DNA of 64,000 nt, from positions 186,001 to 250,000 of the forward strand of contig JBEULL010000004.1 of the NCBI GenBank assembly GCA_041287365.1. The letters run 5' to 3'. A program made the position numbers and the translations under genes. The DNA comes from JAQVIJ01 sp041287365 (lineage in GTDB: Bacteria; Desulfobacterota; Dissulfuribacteria; Dissulfuribacterales; DYLC01). The notes under the pieces were generated by a model, which was given only the letters and a program-made list of their open reading frames with translations, was not told the origin of the DNA and did no database searches. Of the stretch, positions 40,909-49,644 are shown one piece after another (positions within the stretch are counted from its first letter, which is position 1; each line of letters begins with the position of its first letter).

Positions 40909-41508
40909 TTGAGAAAAGGACATCTGTTCGTGCTGGAAGGCATAGACGGCACAGGTAAGACCACATTGGCGCGAATGTTTGCGGAGAGGCTTGCAGAAGC
41001 AGGGCATGGAGTGGAGTTGACCAGAGAACCCTCAGACGGCGTATGGGGCCGCCGCATACGCCAGAGTTTCCTTGCCAGCGCCAGGCTTGGCCTGAAGGAG
41101 GAGTGCGAGCTCTTTTTGCTGGACAGACAGGAACACGTGGCCCATGTCATATTGCCCGCCCTGCGCAATGGCAAATTGGTGGTCTGCGATCGGTATTATT
41201 TCTCGACCATGGCCTACCAGGGGGCCAGAGGGGCGAATGTGAATGAAATCCGTGTTCAGAATGAACAAGTTGCGCCGGTGCCGGATATAGTATTTTATCT
41301 TCGGCTGAAGCCCGAAAGGGCATTGCAGAGGATACAGGAGCTGAGAGGCGACACTCCGAATAATTTTGAATCATTGGAATATCTGCGCAGAGTGGCTGCC
41401 ATATTCGATGCCATGGATTTTCCGTTTTTCAGGCGTATCGATGCAGACAGACCATTGGACATCGTATTACAGGATATGCTGAGCGAGGTGATGCCATGTT
41501 TGGAATAG
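40909..41508 (+). CDS. tmk: Thymidylate kinase
   Basis: The 199-residue enzyme phosphorylates dTMP. FVLEGIDGTGKTTLARMFAERL is the P-loop region, LTREPSDGVWGRRIR the dTMP/DR loop, and DRYYFSTMAYQGARG the DRY motif. It begins at TTG (40909) with GAGGAG six bases ahead; no ATG would give the complete P-loop strand. Some lid residues differ from the E. coli form, as in many deltaproteobacterial tmk. It overlaps the tatB start by 13 bases. Confidence 0.93.
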   Translation: MRKGHLFVLEGIDGTGKTTLARMFAERLAEAGHGVELTREPSDGVWGRRIRQSFLASARLGLKEECELFLLDRQEHVAHVILPALRNGKLVVCDRYYFSTMAYQGARGANVNEIRVQNEQVAPVPDIVFYLRLKPERALQRIQELRGDTPNNFESLEYLRRVAAIFDAMDFPFFRRIDADRPLDIVLQDMLSEVMPCLE

Positions 41509-41741
41509 GTGCGCCAGAACTGTTGTTGATATTTATATTGGCCCTGATTCTGCTGGGGCCCGAACAGCTTCCAAAGGTGGTGTCTTTTATAGGCAGATGG
41601 CTCGGCCAGGCCAGAAAGACGGCCGATGAATTCAAGCGGCAATTAAATCTCGACACTCCGCTTTCCGAGATACGGGAGTTGAAAACAGATCTGAAAACCA
41701 AGCTCGACCTGCCTAAGATATCTATAGACGACAAAAAATGA
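41496..41741 (+). CDS. tatB: Sec-independent protein translocase TatB/TatA family
   Basis: The 81-residue protein has MFGIGAPELLLIFILALILLG, the short membrane helix with conserved Glu8 and the GPEQLPKVV hinge. An amphipathic helix and a charged tail follow. Glu at position 8 and the GPxxLP hinge favour TatB-like or a common TatA/B form; these are hard to tell apart by sequence. It is next to tatC, 12 bases ahead. The start lies within the end of tmk. Confidence 0.9.
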   Translation: MFGIGAPELLLIFILALILLGPEQLPKVVSFIGRWLGQARKTADEFKRQLNLDTPLSEIRELKTDLKTKLDLPKISIDDKK

Positions 41742-41753
41742 TCGATTCCAGCC

Positions 41754-42485
41754 ATGCCTTTCTCCTTCGATAATTTTCCATGGATGCTTCATCTTAAAGA
41801 GCTGCGTTCCAGGCTCATTATATATGTTTGTACCCTGCTTGTTTTTTTTTCAGTCTGTTATGCTGTCTCCGGTAATCTCATAGAAATTCTTATGCGTCCC
41901 ATAGCCCATGCCTTTCCCACGGGCACAGATATGGTCTTCACAGCCCTGCCGGAAGGATTCATGATGCATCTGAAGGTCTCTTTCTGGTTTGCGCTGTGGT
42001 GTTCTCTGCCGGTTGCCCTGTATCAGATATGGCGATTCATCTCTCCAGGGTTATATCTTCGCGAAAAACGTGCTATCCTTAAAATATTGTTTTGGGCGTT
42101 GTTGTGTTTTGGAATAGGTGTCTGCCTTACATATTGGTTTGTTATTCCAAGGCTTTTGACATTGGCTTCCCGTATTGCGCATTATGGGATAGAGCCTCTA
42201 CCAAGACTTCAGAGTTATTTTCTGTTTGTGATGGAATCATTGTTGATGGTCAGCTTGTTGTTTGAGTTGCCCCTTGTGCTGTATCTTGCGGTGCATTTAG
42301 GTCTTTTTGATGTAAATTTTTTGCGCAACCATCGAAAGATAAGTTATATTTTGATGTATTTGGTAGTTATTTTCATAATGCCTGATGATATTTTTTCACA
42401 AATTCTGTTAATGCTGCCTATGGTTTTGAGCTATGAAGCAGGGATATTTTTGATTTGTATGTTGAAATCTAAAAATGTCCAATAA
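41754..42485 (+). CDS. tatC: Sec-independent protein translocase TatC
   Basis: The 243-residue integral protein recognises twin-arginine signal peptides. It has the cytoplasmic start WMLHLKELRSRLIIYV (HLxELRxR) and the loop ALPEGFMMHLKVSFWFAL. Six membrane helices are visible, with FISPGLYLREKR and IFIMPDDIFSQILLMLPMVLSYE at conserved sites. It is encoded right after the TatB-type gene. The C-terminus is short and ends at the last helix. Confidence 0.94.
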   Translation: MPFSFDNFPWMLHLKELRSRLIIYVCTLLVFFSVCYAVSGNLIEILMRPIAHAFPTGTDMVFTALPEGFMMHLKVSFWFALWCSLPVALYQIWRFISPGLYLREKRAILKILFWALLCFGIGVCLTYWFVIPRLLTLASRIAHYGIEPLPRLQSYFLFVMESLLMVSLLFELPLVLYLAVHLGLFDVNFLRNHRKISYILMYLVVIFIMPDDIFSQILLMLPMVLSYEAGIFLICMLKSKNVQ

Positions 42486-42504
42486 TTGTTTTTCTTTTTC
42501 CCTC

Positions 42505-42532
42505 TTGTGTATCGCTATTTTTTTTGTATAGT
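42505..42532 (+). promoter_or_regulatory. Putative sigma-70 promoter of the small HTH gene
   Basis: TTGTGT (42505-42510), 16 bases, TATAGT (42527-42532) lie 37 bases before the ATG at 42570, in a T-rich gap after tatC. Confidence 0.45.
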
Positions 42533-42569
42533 TTAGTTGTAGTTTATTCATCTAAGGAGGAGTATCATT

Positions 42570-42836
42570 ATGCCAGGAAGACGCAGCAGGCCTTACAATG
42601 TAGAAGATGTCGAGTTCGTATTTGAGAACTATGCCAACATGACCGCAAGCGAAATAGCCGAGACCAGAGGTATAAGCAAGTTTCAGGTCTCCAAGATTGT
42701 AACCGATCTGCGCAAACATACGGATTTACCCAAGAAGAGCTTCAAGCGTCCCAATCCTATCTTTCAGTTCCTTGAAAAGAAAGGCATCTCTCCCAAATCG
42801 GAGACCAAGTCAGTCAAGGGTGGCAAGAAGAAATAG
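42570..42836 (+). CDS. Small helix-turn-helix protein, function unknown
   Basis: The 88-residue basic protein is led by a strong AAGGAGG. Residues 20-50 (MTASEIAETRGISKFQVSKI, then VTDLRK) form a clear helix-turn-helix. The C-terminal third is a Lys-rich tail (ends KGGKKK). It could be a DNA-binding regulator or chromatin-type protein. I recognise no named family. It has its own likely promoter and sits ahead of gatB, 53 bases away, so it might be transcribed with the gatB-mtnA-tadA run. Confidence 0.75.
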   Translation: MPGRRSRPYNVEDVEFVFENYANMTASEIAETRGISKFQVSKIVTDLRKHTDLPKKSFKRPNPIFQFLEKKGISPKSETKSVKGGKKK

Positions 42837-42889
42837 CTGTATGATGTGCCCGGTGTTGTTTTGAATGTATGAATTCAGGATGAATACGA

Positions 42890-44320
42890 ATGAACTATGA
42901 AGCGGTAATCGGTTTGGAGGTGCATTGTCAGCTTCAGACCCATACAAAGATATTTTGTGGTTGTTCGGCGCAATTCGGTGCATCTCCCAATACCCATGTC
43001 TGTCCCGTGTGTCTGGGTATGCCAGGCGTCCTGCCGGTTTTGAACAGGCAGGTGGTGGATTATGCAATGCGTATGGCTTTGGCTGTCAATTGCCGCATAA
43101 ATCCCGTGAATCGTTTTGCAAGAAAGCACTATTTTTATCCTGATCTGCCAAAGGGCTATCAGATTTCCCAGTATGAATTGCCTTTGGCCGAGCACGGCTG
43201 GGTGGATGTGGAGCTCGACGGTAAGACCAAGCGAATAGGTATTACGCGTATTCACATGGAAGAAGACGCCGGCAAACTGATACACAGCACGGTGCAGCCT
43301 ACGAGTTTTGTAGATTTGAACAGAGCCGGGGTTCCGCTTATCGAGATTGTCAGTGAGCCCGATATCCGTTCACCTGAAGAGGCGGCCCTTTATCTCAAAA
43401 AGATTCGTGAACTGGTGCGTTATCTCGGCATCAGTGACGGGAATATGGATGAAGGCAGTCTTCGGTGCGATGCCAACATCTCGATGCGGCCTGTGGGAGA
43501 GCAGCGTTTTGGAGTCAAGTCCGAACTGAAGAACATGAATTCCTTCAAGCATGTGCAGAAGGCCCTCGAGTATGAAATTCGGCGTCAGACCGCCCTGCTT
43601 CTGGACGGCAAAGACATTGTGCAGGAGACGCGGCTCTGGGACCCTGCAAAAGGTGTGACCGTGTCCATGCGAGGCAAGGAGGAGGCGCACGATTACCGTT
43701 ATTTTCCTGAGCCGGATCTCACACCCCTTCAAATCACTGTGAATTGGCTGAATGATGTTAGGGCCTCGCTCCCTGAATTGCCAGATGCCAAAAAGGAACG
43801 GTTCGTGCAGCAGTATGGTATTCCCGTTTATGATGCGGATGTGCTGACGGCTTCTCGCGAACTGGCCGATTATTTTGAGGATGTTGTTCGTATTTTTCCG
43901 CAGCCCAAGACAGTCAGCAATTGGATTATGGTGGAGCTCTTGAGGCTCTTGAAGGCAGACGAGCGGGAGATACAGGATTGTCCTGTGGCCCCCAAGGGGC
44001 TGGCCGGACTACTTAAGATGCTGGAAGACGGGGTTATCAGTGGTAAGATGGCCAAGGATGTGCTGGAGCAGGCCTATCGGGAGGCAAAAGACCCTGTTGA
44101 ACTGGTCAAGGCACAGGGGCTTTCTCAGGTAACCGATGAGTCGATTCTGAGAGCTGTCATACAGAGGATCATTCAGGTCAATCCATCGGAGGTGGAAAAG
44201 TATCGAGCCGGCAAGACCAATGTCCTGGCCTTTTTCGTGGGGCAGGTCATGAAAGAGACAAAGGGTAAGGCCAACCCCAAAGCTGTAAATGAATTGTTAA
44301 AGGAGATGCTTGCACCATGA
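42890..44320 (+). CDS. gatB: Aspartyl/glutamyl-tRNA(Asn/Gln) amidotransferase subunit B
   Basis: The 476-residue subunit activates mischarged Glu-tRNA(Gln) or Asp-tRNA(Asn). It starts with YEAVIGLEVHCQLQTHTKIFCGCS. It has the metal site CPVCLGMPGVLPVLN, RKHYFYPDLPKGYQISQYE and the GDG-like DGNMDEGSLRCDAN. The C-terminal YqeY-like helical domain (KMAKDVLEQAYREAKDP, then GQVMKETKGKANPKAVNELL) is complete. It is separated from gatC and gatA by about 5 kb, not in one gatCAB operon. It overlaps mtnA by 4 bases. Confidence 0.96.
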   Translation: MNYEAVIGLEVHCQLQTHTKIFCGCSAQFGASPNTHVCPVCLGMPGVLPVLNRQVVDYAMRMALAVNCRINPVNRFARKHYFYPDLPKGYQISQYELPLAEHGWVDVELDGKTKRIGITRIHMEEDAGKLIHSTVQPTSFVDLNRAGVPLIEIVSEPDIRSPEEAALYLKKIRELVRYLGISDGNMDEGSLRCDANISMRPVGEQRFGVKSELKNMNSFKHVQKALEYEIRRQTALLLDGKDIVQETRLWDPAKGVTVSMRGKEEAHDYRYFPEPDLTPLQITVNWLNDVRASLPELPDAKKERFVQQYGIPVYDADVLTASRELADYFEDVVRIFPQPKTVSNWIMVELLRLLKADEREIQDCPVAPKGLAGLLKMLEDGVISGKMAKDVLEQAYREAKDPVELVKAQGLSQVTDESILRAVIQRIIQVNPSEVEKYRAGKTNVLAFFVGQVMKETKGKANPKAVNELLKEMLAP

Positions 44321-45420
44321 TGAGTGCAGCTTCAGTTGAATTGCGTTCTCCTATGGCTGTGTTGGAGAATGAAGGTGGCTCGACAGTGTGCCCTTTGCGT
44401 TGGGAAGGCGGTTTTTTGTATCTTTTGGACCAGCGCAGATTGCCCGAAGAAGAGATATGGCTGTCTTACACCAATGCCTCCGAGGTGGCCGATGCCATTC
44501 GCTCCATGGTGGTACGCGGGGCGCCTGCAATCGGAATTGCGGCGGCGTTCGGATTGGTTTTAGAGGCGTATTCCCTTCAAGAAGAAGAGAGTGATACCTT
44601 TGAGGAGCAATGGCTTAGGGCCGCCGGCTTGGTGGAGTCAGCGCGGCCTACGGCCGTAAATCTCATGTGGGCGGTTCGGCGCATGATAAACGTGTTCTCG
44701 GCCCACAAAGAGATGGATAGCATGGATCTGCCAGGACTGCTCGAGACAGAGGCCTTATCCATCTGGAATGAGGACGTTGCAGCCAATCTGCTCATGGGCC
44801 GCATGGGCGCGAGTCTTTGCCCTTCCAAGATTAACTTTCTTACACATTGCAATGCCGGAGCATTGGCTACTGGTGGCTATGGTACGGCATTGGGTGTGAT
44901 TCGTGCCTGTAAACAGTTGGGAAAGACGGTGCATGTCTTTGCAGACGAGACTCGGCCATGGCTTCAGGGTGTGCGGCTTACGGCCTGGGAGCTCATGAAA
45001 GATGAAATCCCTGTTACGGTTGTAGTGGACTCGGTGGCGGCCACGCTTATGCGCCAGGGAAAGGTGAGCGCGGTCATCGTTGGAGCGGATCGCATAGCCG
45101 CCAACGGTGATGTGGCCAACAAGATCGGCACCTACAGTCTGGCGGTATTGGCAAAGGCACACAACATTCCATTTTATGTGGCAGCCCCCACATCCACCAT
45201 AGATTTCAATACTGTCTCAGGCGAGGCAATCCCCATAGAGGAACGTGATGCATCTGAAGTGGTCTCCTATCCATCCTTTTCTCCGAATATCTATAACCCT
45301 GTCTTCGACGTGACACCAAATGAACTCGTAACCGCCATCATTACGGAAAAAGGCGTGCTGGTACCCCCGTTCAGTCACAGCATCAAGGCCGTTCTGCCCC
45401 CTCTTTCTGTATTGCAGTAG
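44317..45420 (+). CDS. mtnA: S-methyl-5-thioribose-1-phosphate isomerase
   Basis: The 367-residue enzyme converts methylthioribose 1-phosphate into the ribulose form in methionine salvage. It has the RGAPAIGIAAAFGLVLEA loop, catalytic Cys in LTHCNAGALATGGYGTALGVI and catalytic Asp in IVGADRIAANGDVANKIGTY. Related eIF2B-like ribose-1,5-bisphosphate isomerases differ in these loops, so MtnA is favoured. It starts inside the gatB stop (ATGATG). Other salvage genes are not visible here. Confidence 0.93.
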   Translation: MMSAASVELRSPMAVLENEGGSTVCPLRWEGGFLYLLDQRRLPEEEIWLSYTNASEVADAIRSMVVRGAPAIGIAAAFGLVLEAYSLQEEESDTFEEQWLRAAGLVESARPTAVNLMWAVRRMINVFSAHKEMDSMDLPGLLETEALSIWNEDVAANLLMGRMGASLCPSKINFLTHCNAGALATGGYGTALGVIRACKQLGKTVHVFADETRPWLQGVRLTAWELMKDEIPVTVVVDSVAATLMRQGKVSAVIVGADRIAANGDVANKIGTYSLAVLAKAHNIPFYVAAPTSTIDFNTVSGEAIPIEERDASEVVSYPSFSPNIYNPVFDVTPNELVTAIITEKGVLVPPFSHSIKAVLPPLSVLQ

Positions 45421-45452
45421 TTGCATAGAATCGTGTTTTGCCCCTTTCATTC

Positions 45453-45923
45453 ATGTTTCAGGACGATGTCTATTACATGAAATTGGCTATCGAAGAGGCC
45501 CAAAAGGCCTTTGAGTTGAATGAAGTACCTGTGGGGGCCGTGGCTGTGTCTGAATCCGGTGAGATACTGGCTGCAGCACACAATAGCCCTATTTCTTTGC
45601 ACGATCCCACTTCCCACGCGGAGATATCGGCCCTACGAAAGGCTGCAAGTCGCGTCAGGAACTATCGGTTGACTGGTGCGACGCTCTTTGTGACCATCGA
45701 GCCATGCCCTATGTGTGCCGGGGCCTGTGTGCTTGCGCGCATTCGGCGCCTTGTGTATGGTGCAATGGATCCAAAGGCCGGTGCTTGCGGAAGTTTGTAC
45801 AATATAGTCCAGGATGCTCGGCTCAACCACAGAATACAGGTGACGACCGGAGTCCTCGAGCAGGAATGCCGTGAGCTTATGCAGGCTTTTTTCCGTAAGA
45901 AACGCTTGAAAATGTGTTATTGA
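45453..45923 (+). CDS. tadA: tRNA-specific adenosine-34 deaminase
   Basis: The 156-residue zinc deaminase makes inosine at the wobble base of tRNA-Arg(ACG). Zinc ligands and catalytic Glu are in SHAEISALRKAA and TIEPCPMCAGACVLARI. VYGAMDPKAGACGSLYNI and the C-terminal FFRKKR are typical of TadA. ATG 45453 is chosen over a TTG five codons earlier; neither has a strong ribosome site. A tRNA-Ser gene starts 23 bases after its stop. Confidence 0.93.
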   Translation: MFQDDVYYMKLAIEEAQKAFELNEVPVGAVAVSESGEILAAAHNSPISLHDPTSHAEISALRKAASRVRNYRLTGATLFVTIEPCPMCAGACVLARIRRLVYGAMDPKAGACGSLYNIVQDARLNHRIQVTTGVLEQECRELMQAFFRKKRLKMCY

Positions 45924-45945
45924 CCAGTTAGTTATACAGAGGTTT

Positions 45946-46041
<96 letters not shown>

Positions 46042-46077
46042 CCGTCCTCAAATCCCTTTTCAGCCAGTGAGTGAGTT

Positions 46078-47355
46078 ATGTTAGAGATCAAATTCATACG
46101 AGACAATCCGGAGAAAGTGGAAAAGGCCCTTCAAGACCGCAACAACCCTTTTGAGTTGAAAGAATTTCTTCAAAAGGATGCCAGGCGTCGAGCGCTCATT
46201 CAGGAGATAGAAGACCTCCGGAATCAGCGCAACACCGTGTCAGAGACCATAGGCCGCCTCAAAAAGGCCAAGCAGGACGCCGCAGAGCTGATGGAGAGCA
46301 TGAAGGCTGTAAACAGTCGTATAAAAGAGATAGAGGCCGACCTCATAGGTCTGGAGCAGGAGGTTCTGAATGGACTTTTGAGTATTCCAAATATACCTCA
46401 TGAAACGGTTCCTGTCGGAAAGGATGATACCGAGAACCAGGTGGTTAAGCTTTGGGGAGACAGGCCGTCCTTTAATTTCGAGCCCTTTCCACATTGGGAT
46501 GTAGGAGAACGCCTTGGTATCCTGGATTTTTCACGGGCCGCTAAGATCACGGGTGCACGTTTCTGCGTGTATCACGGTGCGGGTGCTCGATTGGAGCGTG
46601 CCCTTATAAATTTTATGTTGGATGTACACACCAAACGGCATGGTTACAGAGAGGTGTTGCCTCCGTTTATCGTCAACGATGACTCTTTGCGGGGCACGGG
46701 CCAGCTTCCCAAGTTTGCCGAAGACCTGTTCAAGCTGGAAGGGTTTCGTTATTATCTCACTCCCACCGCTGAGGTGCCTGTGACCAACCTGCACAGGGAT
46801 GAGGTGCTGGATGAATCGGCTCTGCCCGTCAAATATGTGGCATACACCCCCTGTTTTCGTTCCGAGGCCGGCGCTCACGGCAGGGATACGCGAGGAATAG
46901 TGCGGCAACACCAGTTCAACAAGGTGGAACTGGTGAAGTTTTCCATGCCGGAGCGTTCCTATGAGGAGCTGGAAGAGCTTTTGCTGGATGCAGAGGAGAT
47001 ATTGCAGTTTTTGAACCTGCCGTATCGCGTCATCTGTCTCTGTACCGGCGATATGGGCTTCTCATCTGCCAAAACTTATGACATCGAGGTCTGGCTGCCT
47101 GGTCAGAACCGCTATTGTGAGATATCTTCCTGCAGTAATTTCGAGGATTTTCAGGCTCGAAGGGCCAATATCCGCTATCGTCAGGCAGGCCAAAACAAGA
47201 CACGGCTGGTGCATACCTTAAACGGTTCTGGCCTTGCCGTGGGTCGCACCGTGGTGGCCATTTTGGAGAATTATCAGCAGAAAGACGGCTCGGTTGTGGT
47301 GCCTGATGCCCTTATTCCATATATGGATGGTATGGACGTGATCACAGGGCCATAA
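46078..47355 (+). CDS. serS: Serine-tRNA ligase
   Basis: The 425-residue class II synthetase has the N-terminal antiparallel coiled coil that grips the tRNA-Ser variable arm (about residues 25-105). Motif 2 is TPCFRSEAGAHGRDTRGIVRQHQF and motif 3 is NGSGLAVGRTVVAILENYQ. TAEVPVTNLHRDEVL is the serine-binding TXE loop. Length is normal. A tRNA-Ser gene ends 42 bases upstream of its ATG, so enzyme and substrate may share a transcript. Only a weak GAG-type ribosome site is visible. Confidence 0.96.
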   Translation: MLEIKFIRDNPEKVEKALQDRNNPFELKEFLQKDARRRALIQEIEDLRNQRNTVSETIGRLKKAKQDAAELMESMKAVNSRIKEIEADLIGLEQEVLNGLLSIPNIPHETVPVGKDDTENQVVKLWGDRPSFNFEPFPHWDVGERLGILDFSRAAKITGARFCVYHGAGARLERALINFMLDVHTKRHGYREVLPPFIVNDDSLRGTGQLPKFAEDLFKLEGFRYYLTPTAEVPVTNLHRDEVLDESALPVKYVAYTPCFRSEAGAHGRDTRGIVRQHQFNKVELVKFSMPERSYEELEELLLDAEEILQFLNLPYRVICLCTGDMGFSSAKTYDIEVWLPGQNRYCEISSCSNFEDFQARRANIRYRQAGQNKTRLVHTLNGSGLAVGRTVVAILENYQQKDGSVVVPDALIPYMDGMDVITGP

Positions 47356-47538
47356 TCGATAGCGTCGCAAAAACAATGTTGAATTTTGAATGCTGAATGT
47401 TGAATTGAGGCAATAGCCAATTATATTGAATAGTTAATGCGGTCTGCAATAACGAAGAATGCAATGTGATTCAATTGGCAGTGGCTTGTTGCGAGGCCGT
47501 CATAATCTGTCATGTCGATATAGTATGCATGTTGTGTA

Positions 47539-49218
47539 ATGAACATCTGTGACGGCTTGAACGATGCCCAGCGTGGGGCTGTCTTTGCTGCATGTCCTCA
47601 TCTGCTTGTGGAGGCCGGGCCAGGCACAGGCAAGACCCGTGTCCTCGTGTGCAGAATCGTACATTTAATTGCAGACAGAGGCGTCCCGCATCACTCTATT
47701 CTGGCCGTCACCTTCACGCGTCGTGCCGCCCATGAGCTGGCTCAGCGAGTGCAGATTGCATGTGACCTTTCCGTATATGCCCGCACCTTTCATGCCTGGG
47801 CCTATGATTTTCTTAAAAGCTGGCAACATGCCTGTGATGATGGTTCTGTTTTCCGGCCCCTGTCCCTTTTGAGTGAGGAAGAAGCCGTTGCCATCTGTAA
47901 CGAGCTTGCTGTCGCTCTTGATTTGGATAAAAAACGAAACTGGTATGAACTTATCTCACAGGCCAGACAACACTGGCCTTTTTCCTTTTCCGATGTAAAT
48001 GTGCAGACTTTGTATGAGGCATACGAAAGGCGTTTGAACGAGCAGGGGTATTGTGACTACGACCACTTGCTGTTCAAGGCATTGCAATGTCTGCAATCGC
48101 TGGAGGGTATGCGCTTTTTCGCAGATCGCATATCTCATGTGCTAGTGGACGAGTTTCAGGATGTAAACGCCGTTCAATACGAGCTGGTGCGGCAAATGGC
48201 CCTTGCAGGTGCGCAACTAACGGTGATAGGTGATTCCAATCAGGCCATCTACGGCTTCAGAGGGGCTTCTCCCCATTTCATGACGAGATTTTTGAAGGAT
48301 TTTGAAGGGGCCCAATCCATTGGTCTTGAAGAGGTGTATCGCTGCCCCCAGACCTTTTTGGACGCTGCTCAGGCAGTGCTGCCCAGTGGTTCGGGTCGTG
48401 TGCTGGTTTCTAAAGTAGAAAAGGACAGCCCCATACAGCTTCGTTCCTTTGAGGATGCGTTTCAGGAGGCGGAGTGGATCGCACAGGAGATAGAGGGATT
48501 GGCAGGCGGGTTTTATATGGAGCGGACGGGTCATGGCATGGCTGTGCGGAGTCTGGCGGATGTAGCGGTGCTATACCGGACTCACAGGGTCGGCGAGCTG
48601 ATTCGGCATAGGTTGCATGAAAAGGGTATTCCATACACCTATTGCTCCAGCGCCGCTGATGAACCGGACCTGCAGCGGCTGTTGCAGTTGTTAGATCGGA
48701 ATGAGTGCGAGCGTTTTTTGGATTTGCAGGTCTATCTGCACCAATTGTTGCAAATTTTGGGCATAGAACGGCCCTCTTCAGGACTTTCGGCCTTTTTGCA
48801 ACTGGCAGAAGGGCTATCCGGCTGGGATGGGTTGCAGGAACTGGCCGCAGGCCTCTCTTACTCGAATACGGCTATGTGTGAGCTTTACGGAGTAAATCTG
48901 GAATCTGTTTCTCTGCTTTCCATGCATGCGGCCAAGGGATTGGAGTTTCCGGTGGTATTTTTGGTGGGCATGGAGGATGGAGGATTTCCCTTGTTAGGGT
49001 CTGACGAGGCGGAAGAGGCGAGGCTCTGTTATGTGGCCATGACGCGGGCAAGAGAGCGGCTGTATGTGAGTTGGTGTAACAGGCGCAAGAGTCATCATGT
49101 TTTGAATGGACAGGGCCGGCAAAGCAGGTTTATTGATAAAATGCTTCCCTATGCAAGGTTGGAAGAGAAAAAGTATGCAGGAAAGGGGAGGCGGCCGAGA
49201 CAGAATAGGCTTTTTTAG
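47539..49218 (+). CDS. Compact UvrD/Rep-type superfamily 1A helicase
   Basis: The 559-residue protein has SF1A motifs in order. Q-motif and motif I are LNDAQRGAVFAACPHLLVEAGPGTGKTRVL in two parts, Ia is ILAVTFTRRAAHELAQRV, II is VLVDEFQDVNAVQYEL, III is TVIGDSNQAIYGFRGA, IV is EVYRCPQTFLDAA, V is SLLSMHAAKGLEFPVVFLVG and VI is CYVAMTRARERLYVSW. It is about 150 residues shorter than UvrD or PcrA, with reduced 1B/2B domains. The 183-base gap before it holds AT-rich GTTGAATTTTGAATG-type sequence. It probably unwinds DNA in repair or replication restart. Confidence 0.9.
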   Translation: MNICDGLNDAQRGAVFAACPHLLVEAGPGTGKTRVLVCRIVHLIADRGVPHHSILAVTFTRRAAHELAQRVQIACDLSVYARTFHAWAYDFLKSWQHACDDGSVFRPLSLLSEEEAVAICNELAVALDLDKKRNWYELISQARQHWPFSFSDVNVQTLYEAYERRLNEQGYCDYDHLLFKALQCLQSLEGMRFFADRISHVLVDEFQDVNAVQYELVRQMALAGAQLTVIGDSNQAIYGFRGASPHFMTRFLKDFEGAQSIGLEEVYRCPQTFLDAAQAVLPSGSGRVLVSKVEKDSPIQLRSFEDAFQEAEWIAQEIEGLAGGFYMERTGHGMAVRSLADVAVLYRTHRVGELIRHRLHEKGIPYTYCSSAADEPDLQRLLQLLDRNECERFLDLQVYLHQLLQILGIERPSSGLSAFLQLAEGLSGWDGLQELAAGLSYSNTAMCELYGVNLESVSLLSMHAAKGLEFPVVFLVGMEDGGFPLLGSDEAEEARLCYVAMTRARERLYVSWCNRRKSHHVLNGQGRQSRFIDKMLPYARLEEKKYAGKGRRPRQNRLF

Positions 49219-49245
49219 TTATCTGTCCCGTATGTCTGTTATCTA

Positions 49246-49274
49246 TTGAATTTTGTTAGAATGGGTAATAATAT
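49246..49274 (+). promoter_or_regulatory. Putative sigma-70 promoter of gatC-gatA
   Basis: TTGAAT (49246-49251), 17 bases, TAATAT (49269-49274) lie 57 bases before the gatC start. Both boxes and the spacing are good. Confidence 0.5.
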
Positions 49275-49331
49275 TATTTAGTTTTTTCTTGATATTTTCG
49301 ATGTTGGCAGAACGTTTACAGGAGGTTTCAA

Positions 49332-49616
49332 GTGAAAATAACAGCCGATGAAGCGGCACATGTGGCGCATCTGGCCCGTCTTTCTTTTTCTGCGGATGAA
49401 TTGCAGCTGTACACAGGGCATTTGAATGCCATTTTGGAGTACGTCGCCCAGTTGCAGCAGGTGGATACGGAGGGTGTTGATCCCTTGTTTCATCCTCTGG
49501 CCATATCCAATGTATTCAGGGGAGATGAGCCGGTTGCATCCCTTCCTAACGAAGCCGCTCTGTCCAATGCACCACAAAAGGAGGAGGGTGCTTTTTTGGT
49601 GCCCAAGATTATATAA
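49332..49616 (+). CDS. gatC: Aspartyl/glutamyl-tRNA(Asn/Gln) amidotransferase subunit C
   Basis: The 94-residue subunit wraps around GatA and stabilises the GatCAB complex. VAHLARLSFSADELQLYTGHLNAIL and the C-terminal FRGDEPVASLPNEAALSNAP, then FLVPKII, are the GatC pattern. It starts with GTG after AGGAGG. gatA follows after 28 bases. gatB is about 5 kb upstream. Confidence 0.95.
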   Translation: MKITADEAAHVAHLARLSFSADELQLYTGHLNAILEYVAQLQQVDTEGVDPLFHPLAISNVFRGDEPVASLPNEAALSNAPQKEEGAFLVPKII

Positions 49617-49644
49617 AAGATTCACACGGTTCGGAGAAGAATAA

